Shown here piece after piece: positions 49,032-60,804 of a DNA stretch of 64,000 nucleotides; positions within the stretch are counted from its first letter, which is position 1; each line of letters starts with the position of its first letter. Under the pieces are notes generated by a model that saw only the letters and a list, made by a program, of their open reading frames with translations, was not told the DNA's origin and did not search any database. Location: contig NZ_BAMN01000001.1 in the NCBI RefSeq assembly GCF_000615905.1, positions 1-64,000 on the forward strand, given 5' to 3'. The stretch comes from Companilactobacillus nodensis DSM 19682 = JCM 14932 = NBRC 107160 (GTDB taxonomy: Bacteria > Bacillota > Bacilli > Lactobacillales > Lactobacillaceae). A program made the translations under genes and the position numbers.

Positions 49032-49144
49032 ACGCGTTTACTAAGCACAACTCCTTCCGCTTACTACGGATTGTAAATGCACCACTACGTGGCACCTTTA
49101 CAATCTAGGTAATGCTCGGGAGTTCCCGTGCTTAGACACGCTCT
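49032..49144 (+). repeat. Structured repeat family 2, copy 1
   Basis: A complex palindrome: AAGCAC/GTGCTT (49043-49048 with 49128-49133) and AACTCC/GGGAGTT enclose GATTGTAAA/TTTACAATC (49069-49077 with 49097-49105) capped by CCAC/GTGG. Unpaired parts CCGCTTACTACGG and CTAGGTAATGCTC are the same in copy 2. No open frame with a ribosome site. The strand of any transcript is unknown. Confidence 0.7.
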
Positions 49145-49165
49145 TTTCAACGCGCTCTACCAAAA

Positions 49166-49277
49166 CGCGCTTATTAAGCACAACTCCCTCCGCTTACTAC
49201 GGCCAAGAAATGCACTGCTTCGCAGCACTTTCCTTGCCCTAGGTAATGCTCAGGAGTTCCCGTGCTTCAACGCGCTC
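49166..49277 (+). repeat. Structured repeat family 2, copy 2
   Basis: Tandem copy with a period of 133 bases. The outer helices are the same as in copy 1. The inner stem is replaced by GGCCAAGAAA/TTTCCTTGCC and its cap by CTGC/GCAG, so pairing is kept although both arms differ. An ACGCG word recurs at both ends of both copies. It lies 94 bases upstream of pcrA. Confidence 0.7.
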
Positions 49278-49370
49278 TAATAGTATTATTGTCACTAAAA
49301 ATTTGCTACAATGTAAACTAGATGTTTTTTGTTAAATGTTGATATATTAAGGATTTGAAGGAGTTAGAAA

Positions 49371-51623
49371 TTGGAAGAAGCAATGTTAAAAGGTTTAAAT
49401 ACAGAGCAACAAGAGGCTGTTCGAAGTACCGAGGGTCCTTTGTTGATCATGGCTGGTGCCGGTAGTGGTAAGACTCGAGTTTTGACTCACCGTGTTGCCT
49501 ATTTGATTGAGAACAAGAATGTTATGCCTTGGCATGTTCTTGCAATCACATTTACTAATAAGGCTGCCAAAGAAATGAAAGAAAGAATTGGAAAACTGCT
49601 TGATGAAGCAGCCGAAGATGTTTGGGTTTCGACTTTCCATTCACTCTGTGTTCGTATCTTAAGACGTGACATTGATAAAATGGGTAAGTCCAGATCATTC
49701 ACGATTTCTGATCCTTCAGAGCAACGTACTTTGATGAAGCAAATTCTAAAGAGAATGAACTTGGATCCTAAGCAATACGACCCACGTGCTATTTTGGGAG
49801 CCATCAGTAATGCTAAGAATGATCTGCAAACTCCTGAAGTGTTTGCTCAGAATGCTAAGTCACCTTTTGAACAGATCGTAGCTAACTGTTACGACGCCTA
49901 CATGAAAGAAATGGAAAAAAATCAAGCCATGGATTTTGATGACTTGATCATGCAGACAAATATTTTGTTTGAACAATGTCCAGATGTACTCGAATATTAT
50001 CAACAAAAGTTCCAATACATTCACGTTGATGAATATCAGGATACCAATGAGGCTCAATACAAGTTGGTTCAACAATTGGGTGCTAAGTATCGTAACGTCT
50101 GTGTTGTTGGTGATGCTGACCAGAGTATCTACGGCTGGCGTGGCGCTAACATGAAAAATATTATGAATTTTGAAAAAGATTATCCTGAAGCTACGACTAT
50201 CAAATTGGAGCAAAACTACCGTTCAACTAAGACGATTCTTGATGCTGCCAATGAAGTTATCAGTCATAATACTGAGAGAAAACCCAAAGAGTTGTGGACT
50301 GATAATGCCAAGGGTGATGACATCAATTTTTACCGTGGTCAGAATGAATCCGATGAAGCATTATATGTTATTTCTCAAATCAGAGATTTGGTATTGAAGG
50401 ATTATAATTACGGTGATTTTGCTATCTTGTACCGTACCAATGCCCAATCACGTACATTTGAAGAGAAACTTCTTCAAGCCAATATTCCTTACAAGATCAT
50501 TGGCGGACACAAGTTCTACGATCGTAAGGAAATCAAAGATATCATGGCTTATTTACGATTAGTTGCGAACCCAGAAGATTCAATGAGTTTTCAAAGAGTT
50601 GTCAATAGCCCTAAGCGTGGTATCGGACCAGGAACAATCGAGAAGTTGCAAACGTACGCCGACGAACATGGTTGGTCATTACTTGAAGCAGCAGAAAATA
50701 TTGAATTATCTCCATTGGCTGCTAAGCCAAGAAAGACTTTTGGAGCTTTTGCTAAAGTCATTGATGATTTAGCTGAAGAAGCTAAGACGGTTTCAATGAC
50801 TGACTTGATGGATCACTTGCTGGATAGATCAGGATATATAGAAGAATTAAGAAATCAGAATAATCTTGAATCACAATCAAGAATTGAAAATATCGAGGAA
50901 CTTTTAACTGTTACGACACAATTTGACTCGTCATATGAACCAGATCCTGATCTGGATGAATCTAGACTTGAGTCATTCTTAACGGAATTATCATTGGTCA
51001 GTGACCAAGATGAATTAGAGGAAGACCAACAAGAAGTTACTTTGATGACTTTGCATGCTGCTAAGGGATTGGAATTTCCAGTTGTCTTCTTAGTCGGTAT
51101 GGAAGAAGGAATCTTCCCACTTGGACGTGCTCTGATGAAGCAAGAAGAACTAGAAGAAGAGCGTCGTCTAGCTTATGTTGGTATTACACGTGCCGAAAAG
51201 AAATTATACTTAACTAATGCATACAGCCGTATGTTGTATGGACGTTTGCAAAGTAACCAAGTCTCTCGTTTTGTTGAGGAAATTGGTGATGAACATATTA
51301 ATTGGGTCAATCGAAATGCTGGTGGAACTGCGGCTTCGAAGACTAATAAGATTTCAGAAGCTAATTTACCATTTGCTGAACGCCGTCGTCGATCAGCTTT
51401 CCATTCTAGCTACAAAGTTGATGAGGCCCAAAAGGCCAGTGGTGCTCAAGGTGCTGAAAATATCAGCTGGAATATCGGTGACAAAGTTGAGCATAAGAAG
51501 TGGGGCCAAGGAACAGTTGTCAAAGTTAATGGCTCTGGTAAAAACGCTGAACTTGATGTTGCCTTTGATAATGAAGGAATCAAACGTTTATTAGCAGAAT
51601 TTGCTCCTATTAAAAAAGCCTAA
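49371..51623 (+). CDS. pcrA: ATP-dependent DNA helicase PcrA
   Basis: A 750-residue superfamily 1A 3'-5' helicase that works in nucleotide-excision repair, rolling-circle replication and removal of RecA filaments. Motif I is AGAGSGKTRVLTHR, motif II VDEYQDTN, motif III GDADQSIYGWRGA, motif IV YRSTKTIL and motif VI YVGITRAEKKLYLT. A C-terminal Tudor-like RNA polymerase-binding segment is seen near 690-745 (GDKVEHKKWGQGTVVKV). It starts with TTG, eight bases after AAGGAG. First gene of the conserved pcrA-ligA-camS-gatCAB order. Confidence 0.97.
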   Translation: MEEAMLKGLNTEQQEAVRSTEGPLLIMAGAGSGKTRVLTHRVAYLIENKNVMPWHVLAITFTNKAAKEMKERIGKLLDEAAEDVWVSTFHSLCVRILRRDIDKMGKSRSFTISDPSEQRTLMKQILKRMNLDPKQYDPRAILGAISNAKNDLQTPEVFAQNAKSPFEQIVANCYDAYMKEMEKNQAMDFDDLIMQTNILFEQCPDVLEYYQQKFQYIHVDEYQDTNEAQYKLVQQLGAKYRNVCVVGDADQSIYGWRGANMKNIMNFEKDYPEATTIKLEQNYRSTKTILDAANEVISHNTERKPKELWTDNAKGDDINFYRGQNESDEALYVISQIRDLVLKDYNYGDFAILYRTNAQSRTFEEKLLQANIPYKIIGGHKFYDRKEIKDIMAYLRLVANPEDSMSFQRVVNSPKRGIGPGTIEKLQTYADEHGWSLLEAAENIELSPLAAKPRKTFGAFAKVIDDLAEEAKTVSMTDLMDHLLDRSGYIEELRNQNNLESQSRIENIEELLTVTTQFDSSYEPDPDLDESRLESFLTELSLVSDQDELEEDQQEVTLMTLHAAKGLEFPVVFLVGMEEGIFPLGRALMKQEELEEERRLAYVGITRAEKKLYLTNAYSRMLYGRLQSNQVSRFVEEIGDEHINWVNRNAGGTAASKTNKISEANLPFAERRRRSAFHSSYKVDEAQKASGAQGAENISWNIGDKVEHKKWGQGTVVKVNGSGKNAELDVAFDNEGIKRLLAEFAPIKKA

Positions 51624-51626
51624 TAA

Positions 51627-53663
<2,037 letters not shown>

Positions 53664-53673
53664 GAGAAAAGTT

Positions 53674-54807
53674 TTGAAAAAATTCGTAAAAGCTACAACA
53701 CTGTTATTGATGTGTTCGCTTCTTTTGACTGCTTGTGGTAATTTACAAGATTCAAGCTTGTCATCTGGCGGTAGTGATAATGGTAAGAGTACTGTTCAGA
53801 CAGCAAGTTCATCTGATTCGAGTTCATACGATGTCTTGATGAGCAATGGAAAATATAAGACAAGTGCAATTTCAGGTATTACGGCTGCTGATAATACTAA
53901 TCAGTTCAATAGCCGTAGCTTTGAAAGTGGACTTTTAGACTTGTCTAAAAAAGAATTTTCGACTAATTCGTATGTTTTCCAAGAAGGTCAAGTCTTATCA
54001 TCATCGACCGTCACTGATTGGTTAGGACGTAAGTCAGAGAAGAATCCCAATGGTTTGAATCCTGCATCAAATGGATCAACTAGTCCAACTAAGAGAGCAC
54101 CAATGTATTTCCAACAAATGCTTGAAGAGGATTATCTTCAAAAACAAGATGGTAAGTACAAATTGGCTGGTATCTCGGTTGGTATAGCCATGAATAAGAT
54201 TGATTATTACCAAAAGAAACAATACGGAGCTACTTACAACACAACTATCTCTAGAGAAGATCAGAAGAGCCAAGGAGAACGTGTTGCGAAGGAAGTAGTT
54301 AAACGTCTACGTAAGATGAATAATGTCGGGAATATTCCAATTATTGTCGGCTTGTATTCAGTTGCGCCTGAGGACACATTAGTTGGAGGAACATATTTCC
54401 AATACTCTGTAAGTAAGAGTGGAGATATCGGCAGTTGGAAAGAACTAGATTATAAGAATCAAATGTTACCAACTGTAAACAATGAAACACCAATTAGTAG
54501 TAGTGATTCTGATGCTTTTGCAAACTTTAAGGATAATATTCAAAACTATTTCCCTAATATTTCTGGTGTAACTGCACAAGCTCACTATGATGGAACTAAA
54601 CTTAAGTCCATGGACATCACTATTAATACGCAGTTTGATGGTCTGGCTCAAGTAACGAGTTTTACTCAATTTGTTCAACAGAGTGCCTCGAAGTACCTAC
54701 CATCCGACGCAAATTTGGATATCAATATTCAAACTGTTGCTAACCAGCAATCAGTTGTCACACGCACTGATGGTAAGTTCTTGTCACACGTTTATAATGC
54801 AGATTAA
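53674..54807 (+). CDS. camS: CamS-family sex pheromone lipoprotein
   Basis: A 378-residue lipoprotein (lipobox LTAC). In enterococci and staphylococci the signal peptide of CamS is the source of the cAM373-type peptide pheromone; the function of the mature protein is unknown. The TTG at 53674 is chosen because TAGGAG precedes it and it gives a proper signal peptide (LKKFVKATTLLLMCSLLLTA). The open frame extends upstream into ligA but lacks start signals there. It sits between ligA and gatC, as in related genomes. Confidence 0.9.
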   Translation: MKKFVKATTLLLMCSLLLTACGNLQDSSLSSGGSDNGKSTVQTASSSDSSSYDVLMSNGKYKTSAISGITAADNTNQFNSRSFESGLLDLSKKEFSTNSYVFQEGQVLSSSTVTDWLGRKSEKNPNGLNPASNGSTSPTKRAPMYFQQMLEEDYLQKQDGKYKLAGISVGIAMNKIDYYQKKQYGATYNTTISREDQKSQGERVAKEVVKRLRKMNNVGNIPIIVGLYSVAPEDTLVGGTYFQYSVSKSGDIGSWKELDYKNQMLPTVNNETPISSSDSDAFANFKDNIQNYFPNISGVTAQAHYDGTKLKSMDITINTQFDGLAQVTSFTQFVQQSASKYLPSDANLDINIQTVANQQSVVTRTDGKFLSHVYNAD

Positions 54808-54831
54808 AAGATAGTTTAAAGGAGAAATTTA

Positions 54832-55131
54832 ATGATTTCAAAAGATGAAATTTTACATGTTGCTGAATTAGCAAACCTAAAATTAAAAAATGATGAAGTC
54901 GATAACTTTGTAAGTCAACTTGGTAAAATCGTTGATATGGAAAGTAATTTGGCTAGTGTTAACACTGATGGTGTTGAACCCACATACAACATGGGTGATA
55001 CAAGTACTACTTTCCGTGAAGATAAAGGAATTCGTACTCAAACTAGAGAGCAAATGTTTGAGAATGTTCCTGAATCTGAAGACAACTTGATCAAAGTGCC
55101 AACAATTGTTGACAAGGAGGACGACGAATAG
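54832..55131 (+). CDS. gatC: Aspartyl/glutamyl-tRNA amidotransferase subunit C
   Basis: A 99-residue small subunit that wraps around GatA and GatB and stabilises the complex. The family pattern VAELANLKL near residue 10 and the C-terminal [17 protein letters not shown] are present. RBS aaaggag. It overlaps gatA by one base. Confidence 0.95.
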   Translation: MISKDEILHVAELANLKLKNDEVDNFVSQLGKIVDMESNLASVNTDGVEPTYNMGDTSTTFREDKGIRTQTREQMFENVPESEDNLIKVPTIVDKEDDE

Positions 55132-56588
55132 TGAATTACTTAAACGAAACTATCGATTCATTGCACAAGAAGTTAGCTGACAAAGAAATAACTTCAAAAG
55201 AACTAACTGATCAAACATTGAACGATATGAAAGCTAAAGAAAAAGATATTTCTGCTTTTATCACTGTCAATGATGATGCAGTCAAAGATGCTGAAAAGGT
55301 TGACCAAGCAGGTATCAAGGGCCCACTATCTGGTATTCCTATCGCTATCAAAGATAATATTGTAAGTAATGGTATCAAAACAACGGCCGCAAGTAAGATC
55401 CTTTATAACTTCATGCCTGTTTATAGTGCAACTGTTTTGGAGAAGTTAGAAGCCGCTGGTGCTATCAATATTGGTAAGACAAACATGGATGAATTCGCCA
55501 TGGGTTCATCAACTGAGACATCATTCTTTGGTGACACACATAATCCTTGGGACTTTGATAAGGTTCCTGGTGGTTCTTCAGGTGGTTCTGCAGCTGCTGT
55601 TGCTTCTGGTGAAGTAGTTGCTGCTCTAGGTACAGATACTGGTGGTTCAATTCGTCAACCAGCCGCTTTCAATGGTATCTTCGGTATCAAGCCAACATAC
55701 GGTCGAGTATCTCGCTGGGGTGTTATTGCCTTCGCATCAAGTCTTGATCAAGTTGGTGTTATGTCGAAACGTGTTGAAGATTCAGCAACTGTCCTTTCTA
55801 CTATCTCTGGTCATGATGAACATGACAGTACTAGTTCTGAGAAAGAGGTTCCTGACTATCGTGCCAACTTGAATAAGGATATGACAGGCGTAAGAATTGC
55901 TGTTCCTAAGGAATTCTGGCATGAAGGTACTAACCCTGAGATCATCAAGCAAGTCAATGTTGCTATCGATAAGTACAAAGAAATGGGTGCAACCGTTGAT
56001 GAAGTTAGTCTTCCAGCTTTGAAGCATGCGGTTGAAGTTTACTACGTACTTGCATCTAGTGAAGCCTCATCTAACTTGCAAAGATACGATGGTGTTCGTT
56101 ATGGATTCCGTGCTAAAGATGTTAAGAACATCAAAGACTTATTCGTTAACTCAAGATCAGAAGGATTCGGTGACGAAATCAAACGTCGTATTATGTTAGG
56201 TACATTTGCCTTGTCTGCTGGTGCCTACGATGCATACTTCAAGAAGGCTGCTCAAGTAAGAACATTGTTCATTGAAGAAATGGGCAAAGTTCTAGAAGAT
56301 CACGATTTGATCATGGGACCTTCAACAACTACTACTGCTTTTAAGATCGGTGATAAGATCGACGATCCTCTAGCAATGTACATGAATGATATCTTGACTA
56401 TTCCTGCTAACTTGGCTGGACTTCCAGCTGCTTCAGTTCCCGCAGGATTGGCTGATGGTATGCCAGTTGGTTTGCAGATCATTGCTAAACCATTTAATGA
56501 ACAAGCCATCTTTAATGCTGCTTATGCATTACAAGAAGAGAACAAATTCTATGAACAAATACCAACTGCATTAAAGGGGGAAGACTAA
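55131..56588 (+). CDS. gatA: Aspartyl/glutamyl-tRNA amidotransferase subunit A
   Basis: The glutaminase subunit that frees ammonia for transamidation of Glu-tRNA-Gln or Asp-tRNA-Asn. 485 residues of the amidase-signature family. The Ser-cisSer-Lys triad is in [21 protein letters not shown] and [16 protein letters not shown]. It starts with GTG after AAGGAGG and overlaps its neighbours by one base on each side, so translation of the three subunits is coupled. Confidence 0.97.
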   Translation: MNYLNETIDSLHKKLADKEITSKELTDQTLNDMKAKEKDISAFITVNDDAVKDAEKVDQAGIKGPLSGIPIAIKDNIVSNGIKTTAASKILYNFMPVYSATVLEKLEAAGAINIGKTNMDEFAMGSSTETSFFGDTHNPWDFDKVPGGSSGGSAAAVASGEVVAALGTDTGGSIRQPAAFNGIFGIKPTYGRVSRWGVIAFASSLDQVGVMSKRVEDSATVLSTISGHDEHDSTSSEKEVPDYRANLNKDMTGVRIAVPKEFWHEGTNPEIIKQVNVAIDKYKEMGATVDEVSLPALKHAVEVYYVLASSEASSNLQRYDGVRYGFRAKDVKNIKDLFVNSRSEGFGDEIKRRIMLGTFALSAGAYDAYFKKAAQVRTLFIEEMGKVLEDHDLIMGPSTTTTAFKIGDKIDDPLAMYMNDILTIPANLAGLPAASVPAGLADGMPVGLQIIAKPFNEQAIFNAAYALQEENKFYEQIPTALKGED

Positions 56589-58018
56589 TGAACTTTGAAA
56601 CAACTATTGGTCTAGAAGTCCACGTTGAATTAAAGACTAAATCAAAAATGTTTAGTCCTTCACCAGTTGCCTATGGTGCTGAATCAAATATCAATACTAA
56701 TGTTATTGATTTTGGTTTCCCAGGTACATTACCAACTGTTAATAAAGAAGGATACCGTCTCGGTGTTATGGTTGCTCTTGCATTGAATGCTCAAATCGAA
56801 AACCATACACACTTTGATCGTAAAAATTATTTCTATCCAGATAATCCCAAGGCTTATCAATTAACACAAAGTGAAAAGCCACTTGGTCATGATGGCTATA
56901 TCGAGATCGAAGTTGACGGCAAGAAGAAGAAAATCGGTATTGCTGAACTTCACGTTGAAGAAGATGCTGGTAAGAATACCCACGGTAACAACGGTTATTC
57001 ATATGTCGATTTGAACCGTCAAGGTACACCACTTATCGAAATCGTTTCAAAGGCTGATATGCATTCTCCTGAAGAAGCTTATCAATACCTTGAGAAGCTA
57101 CGTCAAATCGTTCAATTTACTGGTGCATCTGACGTTAAGATGGAAGAAGGTTCAATGCGTGTTGATACTAATATCTCTATCACACCAGTTGGATCAGATA
57201 CTTATGGTACTAAGGTCGAACTAAAGAACCTTAACTCATTCAACTATGTCAAACTTGGTTTGGCATATGAAGAAAAACGTCAAGCTGCTGTGTTAAAGAA
57301 CGGTGGTAAAATCGAACAAGAAACAAGACGTTTTGATGAGAAGACCGGCGAGACTGCACTAATGCGTGTCAAGTCTGGTGCGGATGATTATCGTTACTTC
57401 CCAGAGCCAGATCTTCCTGATTTTGAAATCAAGCCAGAATGGATCGAAGAGATCAAGTCAGAATTACCAGAACCAGCTGACAAACGTCGTGCGCGTTACA
57501 TCAATGAGTTAGGTATTCCTGAATATGATGCTGGTGTTCTAACTGATACTAAGGAAATGTCAGACTTCTTTGATGAAGCTGTAAACTTTGGTGCAAATCC
57601 AAAACTTATTTCTAACTGGTTGATGGGTGAAGTTAATGCGTTCTTAAATGAAAAGAAAGTTGGCTTATTAGATACTAAGTTGACACCAGAACATTTATCA
57701 ACGATGATTAAGTTGATTTCTGATGGAACTATTTCTTCTAAGATCGCCAAAAAGGTCTTCAAAGAAACTATCAGTAATGGAACAGAGCCAGAAGGATGGG
57801 TCAAAGAAAAAGGACTTGTTCAAGAATCAGATCCTGCTGTATTGAAGCCAATGATCATGGAGATTTTGGACAACAACCAACAATCAATCGACGACTTCAA
57901 GAATGGTAAAGATCGTGCTGTTGGTTTCTTAGTTGGACAAATTATGAAACAAACACATGGACAAGCTAACCCTAAGGTTGTTAATAAGATCCTAATGGCT
58001 GAACTTAATAGTCGTTAG
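56588..58018 (+). CDS. gatB: Aspartyl/glutamyl-tRNA amidotransferase subunit B
   Basis: The kinase/transamidase subunit that recognises the mischarged tRNA. It is 476 residues with the GatB signature near 140-155 ([14 protein letters not shown]), [12 protein letters not shown] and a C-terminal helical tail domain (about 330-476) ending in [16 protein letters not shown] agggggaa. It overlaps gatA by one base. Confidence 0.97.
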   Translation: MNFETTIGLEVHVELKTKSKMFSPSPVAYGAESNINTNVIDFGFPGTLPTVNKEGYRLGVMVALALNAQIENHTHFDRKNYFYPDNPKAYQLTQSEKPLGHDGYIEIEVDGKKKKIGIAELHVEEDAGKNTHGNNGYSYVDLNRQGTPLIEIVSKADMHSPEEAYQYLEKLRQIVQFTGASDVKMEEGSMRVDTNISITPVGSDTYGTKVELKNLNSFNYVKLGLAYEEKRQAAVLKNGGKIEQETRRFDEKTGETALMRVKSGADDYRYFPEPDLPDFEIKPEWIEEIKSELPEPADKRRARYINELGIPEYDAGVLTDTKEMSDFFDEAVNFGANPKLISNWLMGEVNAFLNEKKVGLLDTKLTPEHLSTMIKLISDGTISSKIAKKVFKETISNGTEPEGWVKEKGLVQESDPAVLKPMIMEILDNNQQSIDDFKNGKDRAVGFLVGQIMKQTHGQANPKVVNKILMAELNSR

Positions 58019-58031
58019 TGAGGAGAAGTAT

Positions 58032-59018
58032 ATGCGAGCAAGGTTGATTTACAATCCTACCTCAGGCCATGAGACGCTGAGAAATAATGTAGGAGATATT
58101 TTAAATATACTTGAAGAAGCCGGCTATGAAGCCAGCGCTTTTCGTACGACTCCAACTAAGAATTCAGCTCAAGATGAAGCTAATCGTGTTGCCAAAGAAG
58201 GATTTGATCTAGTCATCGCTGCTGGTGGTGATGGAACGATCAATGAAGTAGTTAATGGTATTGCTGGTTTGGACAAGCGTCCAGAGCTAGGTATTATTCC
58301 TGCTGGAACGACCAATGATTATGCTCGTGCGTTGAAGATACCTCGTGATGACGTTGTTGAAGCAGCCAAAGTTATTTTGAAAAAGCAAAAATTACCAGTT
58401 GATATTGGTAAAGCTGGCGATAATTACTTTATGAATATAGCTGGTGGTGGCTCAATGACTGAGTTAACATATGAAGTTCCTTCAGCATATAAGTCAATTC
58501 TTGGTTATCTAGCATACTTGGTTAAAGGTGCAGAGATGTTGCCTCGAATCAATCCTATCGATATGCATATCGAATACGATGAGGGTGTCTTCGATGGTAA
58601 GGCTACGATGTTCTTGATTGGATTGACTAACTCGATCGGTGGAATGGAACAAATCGCCCCTAACTCAGTTATTGGTGACGGAACATTTTCATTGATCATC
58701 GTTAAAGAAACAAATCTTCGTGACTTAGTTCATTTAATTGCATTAGTATTGAATGGTGGTCGTCATGTTTATAATCCTAAGATTATTTACACTAAGACTA
58801 AGAAGCTGACCGTTAAGGCAAATGATACCAATCGTATCATGGTCAACCTTGACGGTGAGTATGGTGGGGATGCTCCAATGGAGTTCACTAACCTACATGC
58901 ACATTTGAATATTTATGCGAATGTTGACTCAATTCCGCTTAAGGCAATCGATACTTCATCGATGGATGAAAAAGATGCCGGAGAAAAGATCATTGAAGAA
59001 GAGAAGAAATTAGATTAG
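58032..59018 (+). CDS. dagK: Diacylglycerol kinase (DgkB/DagK family)
   Basis: Soluble diacylglycerol kinase that returns diacylglycerol, released during lipoteichoic acid synthesis, to phosphatidic acid. A 328-residue lipid kinase with the N-terminal NPTSGHETL, the ATP-binding AAGGDGTINEVVNGIAG and PAGTTNDYARAL. RBS gtgaggag, 13 bases after gatB. Confidence 0.94.
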   Translation: MRARLIYNPTSGHETLRNNVGDILNILEEAGYEASAFRTTPTKNSAQDEANRVAKEGFDLVIAAGGDGTINEVVNGIAGLDKRPELGIIPAGTTNDYARALKIPRDDVVEAAKVILKKQKLPVDIGKAGDNYFMNIAGGGSMTELTYEVPSAYKSILGYLAYLVKGAEMLPRINPIDMHIEYDEGVFDGKATMFLIGLTNSIGGMEQIAPNSVIGDGTFSLIIVKETNLRDLVHLIALVLNGGRHVYNPKIIYTKTKKLTVKANDTNRIMVNLDGEYGGDAPMEFTNLHAHLNIYANVDSIPLKAIDTSSMDEKDAGEKIIEEEKKLD

Positions 59019-59037
59019 AATATAAAACTATGAATAA

Positions 59038-59076
59038 AAGGGAAGCTGAGACATTAGTACCAGCTACCCTTTTTCT
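59038..59076 (+). terminator. Terminator between dagK and the rRNA methyltransferase gene
   Basis: AGGGAAGCTG/CAGCTACCCT with a T5 tail. The next ATG is only 19 bases on, so this is either a partial terminator with read-through or the methyltransferase promoter overlaps it. Confidence 0.75.
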
Positions 59077-59092
59077 ATGCAAAGGATGAAAT

Positions 59093-60448
59093 ATGGAAAA
59101 ACCAAACATTAAAAAGAACGACAAATTAGAATTAACGATCGAGGATCTATCATACGAAGGCAAGGGTGTAGCCAAAGTTGATGACTTCACACTTTTCGTT
59201 GATAATGCTTTACCTGGCGAAGTAGTTAACGCTGTGATCCTAAAAGTAGGTAAGAGCTATGGATTTGCCAAGGCTCTAGATATCGTCAAGAAATCACCAG
59301 ACCGTGTTGAAAATATTGATAATGTCTATGTTAGAACGGGAATCGCTCCATTGAGCCACTTGAAGTATTCAGAACAATTGAAATTTAAGCAAAAACAACT
59401 TCAAATTGATTTCCAAAAAGCTAGACTAGATATCGATGTTAACGAAACTCTTGGAATGGAAGATCCATTCCACTATCGTAATAAGGCACAAGTACCAGTT
59501 CGCCAAATCAATGGCAAGTTGACATCAGGATTCTACCGTAGACATTCACATGATCTTGTTCCAATGGAAGATTACTTGATTCAAGATCCTAAAATCGATG
59601 CTGAAATCAAACGTGTTCGTGATATCCTACGTAAGTATAATGTCCGCGGCTTCGAAGAATCTAAGAACAAGGGACAGATCCGTACGATCATGGTTCGTCG
59701 TGCATACTACACAGGCCAAATGATGGTTGTCTTAGTATCACGTGTTCGTGATATTTCACATTACAAAGAAATTACTGCAGATATTATGGCTAACCCAGAA
59801 ATTAAGTCACTTTACTTGAACATCAATTCCAAGACTACCAACGTTATTTTGGGTAGAGACATGATGTTGTTAGCGGGTAGTGCTTATATTGATGATGAAA
59901 TTTTGGGACACACATACAGAATTTCACCACGTTCGTTCTATCAAGTTAACCCAACACAAACACAACGTTTGTACAAGTTGGCAGTTGATAAGGCTGAACT
60001 AACTGGCAAAGAAACAGTTGTCGATGCTTATTCAGGTATTGGTACGATTGGTTTGTCATTAGCTGATAAGGCTAAGCATGTTACTGGTATCGAAATGGTT
60101 GCTGATGCAGTCAACGATGCTAAGCAAAATGCTGAGATCAATGGTATTGAAAATGCAGACTTCATTGTTGGTAAGACTGAAACTGTCTTGAACCAATGGG
60201 CAAAGGACAAGAAGAAGGTCGATGTATTGATGGTCGATCCTCCTCGTAAGGGATTGGACAATTCATTGATTGATTCGATTAATAATATCAAACCAAAGAG
60301 AATTGTTTACATCAGTTGTAACCCTGCAACTTTGGCTCGAGATTTGAAATTATTGAGTGATACATACGAAATTGGCGATGCAACACCAGTTGATATGTTC
60401 CCAATGACGAATCATATAGAATCCGTAACAAAATTAACTAGAAAATGA
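59093..60448 (+). CDS. rlmD: 23S rRNA (uracil-C5)-methyltransferase, RlmD/RumA type
   Basis: An S-adenosylmethionine-dependent enzyme that makes 5-methyluridine in 23S rRNA. At 451 residues it has an N-terminal TRAM RNA-binding domain (about 5-62), the SAM site VVDAYSGIGTIGLSLA, the DPPRKGLD motif and the nucleophilic cysteine in YISCNPATLARDL. The four Cys that hold an Fe-S cluster in E. coli RumA are absent near the N-terminus, as is common in Firmicutes homologues. RlmCD-type dual specificity is possible. Confidence 0.92.
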   Translation: MEKPNIKKNDKLELTIEDLSYEGKGVAKVDDFTLFVDNALPGEVVNAVILKVGKSYGFAKALDIVKKSPDRVENIDNVYVRTGIAPLSHLKYSEQLKFKQKQLQIDFQKARLDIDVNETLGMEDPFHYRNKAQVPVRQINGKLTSGFYRRHSHDLVPMEDYLIQDPKIDAEIKRVRDILRKYNVRGFEESKNKGQIRTIMVRRAYYTGQMMVVLVSRVRDISHYKEITADIMANPEIKSLYLNINSKTTNVILGRDMMLLAGSAYIDDEILGHTYRISPRSFYQVNPTQTQRLYKLAVDKAELTGKETVVDAYSGIGTIGLSLADKAKHVTGIEMVADAVNDAKQNAEINGIENADFIVGKTETVLNQWAKDKKKVDVLMVDPPRKGLDNSLIDSINNIKPKRIVYISCNPATLARDLKLLSDTYEIGDATPVDMFPMTNHIESVTKLTRK

Positions 60449-60449
60449 T

Positions 60450-60498
60450 CAATAGCGAGATTAAGGCTAAAAAGCCTTGACCTCGCTATTTTTTTACT
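60450..60498 (+). terminator. Rho-independent terminator
   Basis: AATAGCGAGATTAAGGCT pairs with AGCCTTGACCTCGCTATT (one mismatch), then T6. Confidence 0.9.
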
Positions 60499-60537
60499 TC
60501 AAAATATAGTTAAGAATTAATTCTGAGGGGGATTATC

Positions 60538-60735
60538 TTGGGACGTACTGTTGTAGCAATCGGCATGTTAGTAATTGCGTTTTGGCAATTATTTGCTTCT
60601 ATCGGATACTTTACTGTACCGAATGAGAGCGTATCCAAAAAAATAGTTATATTTGACTTATTAGCATCTTGGTTTGGCCTTGTTGGTGGATCAATGTTTG
60701 TAGGTGCCATTTTGGTGCTCATGGAAGTCTTTTAA
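60538..60735 (+). CDS. Small two-helix membrane protein of unknown function
   Basis: I do not recognise this 65-residue protein. Two hydrophobic helices (about 5-25 and 41-63) are joined by a short polar loop with PNESVSKK, so both ends would lie on the same side of the membrane. It starts with TTG after GAGGGGG, a strong ribosome site that supports it as a real gene. It is flanked by terminators on both sides and so is probably transcribed alone. A TAAGCGCTTA palindrome at about 60752 is downstream of it. Confidence 0.7.
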   Translation: MGRTVVAIGMLVIAFWQLFASIGYFTVPNESVSKKIVIFDLLASWFGLVGGSMFVGAILVLMEVF

Positions 60736-60771
60736 CTTACAAATTTATGTAAGCGCTTAACTAAAAACCGA

Positions 60772-60804
60772 AAAAAATAAGGGAGGTTCGATCCCTTACT
60801 TTTG
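60772..60804. terminator. Bidirectional terminator
   Basis: TAAGGGA/TCCCTTA with an A7 run on the left and TTTT on the right; it contains the stop codon of the kinase gene at 60796. Confidence 0.8.

Noticed and set aside
49032-49277. CRISPR array
   Set aside because: Only two units, each more than 110 bases long with internal helices; no short direct repeats with unique spacers and no cas genes in the window.
60748-60765. Catabolite-response element at TGTAAGCGCTTAAC
   Set aside because: It lies downstream of a small gene and upstream of no plus-strand gene; it matches only part of the consensus.
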